A program made the translations under genes and the position numbers. A stretch of 64,000 nucleotides of DNA from Bifidobacterium sp. ESL0800 (GTDB taxonomy: Bacteria > Actinomycetota > Actinomycetes > Actinomycetales > Bifidobacteriaceae), in the NCBI RefSeq assembly GCF_029395355.1, contig NZ_CP113913.1:1240001-1304000 (forward strand), given 5' to 3'. Of the stretch, positions 61,222-64,000 are shown piece after piece. Below the pieces are notes generated by a model. It was not told the origin of the DNA and searched no databases. It was given only the letters and a program-made list of their open reading frames with translations. Position 1 is the stretch's first letter; the number at the start of each line of letters is the position of its first letter.

Positions 61222-61294
61222 TGCCCGGAATGAGATTCGAACTCACGACACCCGCTTTAGGAGAGCGGTGCTCTATCCCCTGAGCTACCCGGGC
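61222..61294 (-). tRNA. tRNA-Arg (anticodon CCT)
   Basis: Read on the minus strand it folds as a cloverleaf: acceptor GCCCGGG pairs with TCCGGGC (one G-U), D arm AGCTCAGGGGATAGAGC, anticodon loop CTCCTAA between CCGCT and AGCGG, T arm with GTTCGAATC. Anticodon CCT reads the codon AGG. The 3' CCA is not encoded. Confidence 0.93.
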
Positions 61295-61558
61295 AACATA
61301 TTGTATTGTACACGGAATCCTGTCCGGTACGCCACGGCGCGTAGATCCCGAAACGCAGAGCCCGGTCGAAGGCGCCGAAAACGACGACGCACCACGGTTG
61401 CAACCGACAATTCCAGATTTCCATTCCCGGTTAAGATTGCGAATCGCGACGCTCCGCGTTACGCAATACTTTAATAATCGGCAATTGCGATTAGTCTTAA
61501 ACCATAGGTCGTCAATATGAAACGGCAAGATACCGCCCAAGGCAAAGGAAGGCCAACA

Positions 61559-62335
61559 ATGACTGTTGCACACTGCGGGACCATATCAGCCCCCACACTC
61601 GGCTTGCCTGCAACTTGCGCCATCCCGGAGGCCAAAAGCGCACTTCCCAAACAGATGTTTTATTTGAAGCCGCCGGTTTCCTCGCGGCTCAAGCAGCGCT
61701 TCGTCGGAGACGTGGCATCGATCACCATGCTTGCCCTGCTGCGCCCGAACACCATCGGCGTCGCTGCCGGCAGGAAAGTCCGCGAAGTTCTGGTGATGGG
61801 CATCGAACAGAACTGCAAGGACGCGCCCATCGAGGTGATGGAACATATCGCGAAACTGCGTTCGGGCTCGAACATTCTCTTCGTCTGCGTCCGCGACGTG
61901 AGGTTTGGCGACGAGAACAACAGCGGCGTCAACCCGTCGAGCGCCAACGGCAACGCTTCCCAACCCAAAAGCGGCGAGACGCAATGCGCATTAGCGTTGC
62001 AACGCATTCTGCCGGTTCGCGCCGGGCATCAAGGGGAGTCGCAAATGCGGACCTACGTCGGCACATGGCAAAAGCCCCAAGCCGCGGCGCTGTCGGTGAA
62101 CGGCGAAACGCTCGATGAAGTATGGCAGAGCCTGTGCGCCCAGGTCATTTTCGGCGACGACGACGGCAGCAACCTCGACGCGCGACTGGCCAAGCAGACG
62201 GCAATCGCCGAGCTCACCGCCCAAATAGCCAAGCTGGAAGGCGACCACGCCCGCGCGAAAGACGGTGCGAAACGCAACGAGATCTTCGTGCGTCTTCACA
62301 AGGCCAAGAAACAGCTGGAGGAGCTGCAGCAGTAA
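61559..62335 (+). CDS. DUF4391 domain protein
   Basis: 258 residues. The start of the conserved part (LPKQMFYLKPPVSSRLKQRFVGDVASITMLALLRPNTIGV, residues 30-75 or so) matches the DUF4391 family, of unknown function, found beside helicases and restriction or other defence genes. There is a C-terminal coiled coil (TAQIAKLEGDHARAKDG, then KKQLEELQQ) and a central loop with low complexity. ATG 61559 with AAGGAAGG; a longer frame exists from 61517. No helicase or methyltransferase is adjacent, so it may be a remnant of a larger defence locus together with vsr. Confidence 0.75.
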   Translation: MTVAHCGTISAPTLGLPATCAIPEAKSALPKQMFYLKPPVSSRLKQRFVGDVASITMLALLRPNTIGVAAGRKVREVLVMGIEQNCKDAPIEVMEHIAKLRSGSNILFVCVRDVRFGDENNSGVNPSSANGNASQPKSGETQCALALQRILPVRAGHQGESQMRTYVGTWQKPQAAALSVNGETLDEVWQSLCAQVIFGDDDGSNLDARLAKQTAIAELTAQIAKLEGDHARAKDGAKRNEIFVRLHKAKKQLEELQQ

Positions 62336-62579
62336 GCGACGTGATTTCGTCACTCCTGCTTCTCGGGATTTTGTGACACACTAAGCCCGCTCACGGTCGT
62401 GAAAGCCGGCAAATCTGGACCGATCGGAAGATTACGCCACAAGCCGTTTCCTCAGCATCGCAGACTTTCAGCAGCTATGCCTCACCGGAAAATCGCGACG
62501 AGAACAGCCTTCTCGACGTCTCAAAATTCCTGCAAACCAACGTATCGGCGGAAAAGACACGCAAACCGGTGACGATTCC
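62336..62579. other. Intergenic region, 244 bp
   Basis: Between the DUF4391 gene and the end of vsr. I see no credible gene, only short stretches with codon-like composition in one frame (for example around 62440-62570), which could be a decayed remnant. No strong hairpin is evident. Confidence 0.3.
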
Positions 62580-63032
62580 TCAGCTTTCGGCAACCTCGTC
62601 GCCTACAATCCGGCGATAAAGCCGTTCCAGCGTATCCTCGCGGCGACTTTTGGTCAGCTCGCATTCCCAAACCGTAAGAACCTTCCAACCGGCGGCCTCG
62701 AGCTCGGCTCGCTGACGGATGTCGCGGTCGCGGTTGCGCACCAGCTTGGCCGTCCAGAACTCGACATTGGACTTGGGCATCGAGAATTTCGTGCAACCAG
62801 CGTGCATATGCCAGAAGCAGCCGTTGACGAAGACGATTGTGTGCCACTTGGGCAGCACGACGTCCGGGTGGCCCGGGTAACGCTTGTCGTTCTTGCGAAA
62901 ACGCAACCCACGGCGGAACAGATAGGAACGGACCAGCACTTCGATTTTCGTGTTTTTGCCGCGGATATGCGACATCGTATAGCTGCGGGTGCCCCGTCCG
63001 TATTTCTCCGGATCTTTCGATTGACGCGTCAC
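62580..63032 (-). CDS. vsr: Very short patch repair endonuclease Vsr
   Basis: 150 residues. Nicks beside G:T mismatches that arise from deamination of 5-methylcytosine. The start MSHIRGKNTKIEVLVRS, the catalytic Asp57 in YPGHPDVVL, VNGCFWHMHAGC (metal and DNA-binding segment) and WTAKLVRNRDRDI match Vsr. Vsr genes normally lie beside a cytosine-5 methyltransferase; none is in this window, so it is an orphan here. Possible remnant of a restriction-modification locus. Start ATG 63032. Confidence 0.93.
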   Translation of the reverse strand: MTRQSKDPEKYGRGTRSYTMSHIRGKNTKIEVLVRSYLFRRGLRFRKNDKRYPGHPDVVLPKWHTIVFVNGCFWHMHAGCTKFSMPKSNVEFWTAKLVRNRDRDIRQRAELEAAGWKVLTVWECELTKSRREDTLERLYRRIVGDEVAES

Positions 63033-63194
63033 GCCTCCATTCCACTTTCAGCATGAGACAAATACAAGAAGGAACTCGCAACAGATCATAACCAATGTTT
63101 GCCGCTTCACCGCCTGACACACGGCAAGATTAACAGCAGACAGCCGCTAAACCCGCCGGGATTCGAGCAGCATCACCATTGTCGACTCAATATA

Positions 63195-63211
63195 TGTCCA
63201 CTATACGGACA
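63195..63211. promoter_or_regulatory. Inverted repeat TGTCC-N7-GGACA
   Basis: A 5-bp perfect inverted repeat overlaps AT-rich ATATATG and TATAC, near the presumed promoter of the symporter gene at 63307. Possible operator; short. Confidence 0.3.
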
Positions 63212-63306
63212 GAAGGTTTCTATTTTTGAGACAAATCGACCGATTCGGAAAACTTCTCCCTAGCATGGCTCGCATACCCAAAAACAGGGAAAGAGGTTGA
63301 AGGAAG

Positions 63307-64000
63307 ATGGAAAAGGTAAAAAAGGTAGCGGATTGGATCACCAAATGGTTCACGCTGATCGTCATTGTCTGGGCGGTGTTCAATTACTTCGTCCCGCAGA
63401 CCAGCGAATGGGCCAAGCATGACACCAGCTGGCTCTTGGGCATTGTGCTCTTCGGCATGGGCCTGACGCTTTCGCTTGAGGATTTCGCACGAATTCTGAA
63501 GCAGCCGCTGATGGTCATCGTCGGCACCGTGGCCCATTACGTCATCATGCCGCTTATCGCCGTCGCCCTTTGCGCCATCTTCCACCTCGACGGCCCGCTC
63601 GCCGTCGGCGTCATCCTCGTGGGCTGCTGCCCGTCCGGGACCTCGTCGAACGTGATGAGCTTCCTGGCACGAGGCGACGTGGCGCTCGACGTCTCCATCG
63701 GCCTGCTTTCCACCCTGCTCGCGCCGTTCATGATTCCGCTGCTGATGCAGCTGCTCGCCTCGAAGTACGTGGCGATTCCCTGGCAGTCGCTCTTCCTGAC
63801 CGCCGTCAAGGTGGTGCTTATCCCCGTCGCGCTCGGCGTGATCTGCCACACCATCTTCAAAGACAAGATCTCCAAGGTCACCGACGTGCTGCCGATCATC
63901 TCGCAGACCGCGATCCTCCTGATCATCGGCATCGTCGTCGCCGCCAACCACGCCGGCCTCTTCAGCACGGCCACCGCGCTGGCCATTCCCGTGGTCATCC
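63307..64000 (+). CDS. Bile acid:sodium symporter family protein (partial)
   Basis: The first 231 codons of an open frame that continues past the window end. MEKVKKVADWITKWFTLIVI opens a membrane protein with five or more helices (VIVWAVFNYFV, WLLGIVLFGMGLTLSLEDF, VGTVAHYVIMPLIAVALCAIF). GCCPSGTSSNVMSFLARGDVALDVS is the BASS-family signature region. It imports an organic anion with sodium; bile acid is the historical name and substrate range is wide (pantoate, pyruvate and others). ATG 63307 follows GAAGGAAG. Substrate not inferable. Confidence 0.9.
   Translation, partial: MEKVKKVADWITKWFTLIVIVWAVFNYFVPQTSEWAKHDTSWLLGIVLFGMGLTLSLEDFARILKQPLMVIVGTVAHYVIMPLIAVALCAIFHLDGPLAVGVILVGCCPSGTSSNVMSFLARGDVALDVSIGLLSTLLAPFMIPLLMQLLASKYVAIPWQSLFLTAVKVVLIPVALGVICHTIFKDKISKVTDVLPIISQTAILLIIGIVVAANHAGLFSTATALAIPVVI

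Overview
The window looks like a chromosomal segment of a high-GC, anaerobic actinobacterium, most likely a Bifidobacterium or close relative. Pointers are the GC-rich codon use, clear Shine-Dalgarno starts, an anaerobic class III ribonucleotide reductase (nrdD/nrdG), cytoplasmic GH3/GH42/GH78 glycosidases with major-facilitator sugar transporters, a ThiD-TenA fusion, and no respiratory genes. No phage, insertion sequence or CRISPR array is visible. Species cannot be set from the sequence alone.

Layout. 0-7 kb: a MacB-like ABC exporter fusion, then (divergent) an ABC-2 exporter pair with a TetR regulator, and a small NAD(P)-binding protein. The divergent gap carries an unusual three-copy, 62-bp tandem inverted-repeat array and a pair of 19-bp operator-like repeats. 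7-13 kb: an acyltransferase-3 membrane protein and a thiamine salvage operon (TPP riboswitch, thiM, thiE, thiD, thiD-tenA fusion). 13-19.5 kb: a large FtsX-type ABC permease with a long coiled coil and its ATPase, then a TetM/EF-G-like GTPase. 20-23.5 kb: a copper module (CopA-like ATPase with a C-terminal YHS domain, a membrane-anchored cupredoxin, CsoR) with a near-consensus CsoR operator. 23.5-27.5 kb: a heterodimeric ABC exporter.

28-41 kb is the most distinctive accessory region. It has two paralogous transporter/TetR sets (MFS plus TetR, twice), a glutamate-cysteine ligase-like protein, a GH3 beta-glucosidase, a GH78 alpha-L-rhamnosidase and a GH42 beta-galactosidase, with recognisable palindromic operators. 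All enzymes lack signal peptides, so the model is import of an intact glycoside, perhaps a rhamnosylated plant glycoside, followed by intracellular trimming.

41-56.5 kb: an old yellow enzyme, a roughly 1,700-residue 2-hydroxyacyl-CoA dehydratase activase-type iron-sulfur protein of unknown role, nrdG and nrdD, xseA/xseB, and pntA/pntB. 56.5-64 kb: a small hypothetical protein, an endonuclease/exonuclease/phosphatase-family membrane protein, an oligopeptide-type binding lipoprotein, an isoaspartyl peptidase/asparaginase, tRNA-Arg(CCT), a DUF4391 protein, an orphan Vsr endonuclease, and a bile-acid:sodium-symporter-family gene cut by the window end.

Most intergenic gaps between convergent genes hold perfect inverted repeats that fit bidirectional terminators. 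The repeats that do not fit that role, because they lie between divergent genes or duplicate a stop codon, are the best candidates for something undescribed.
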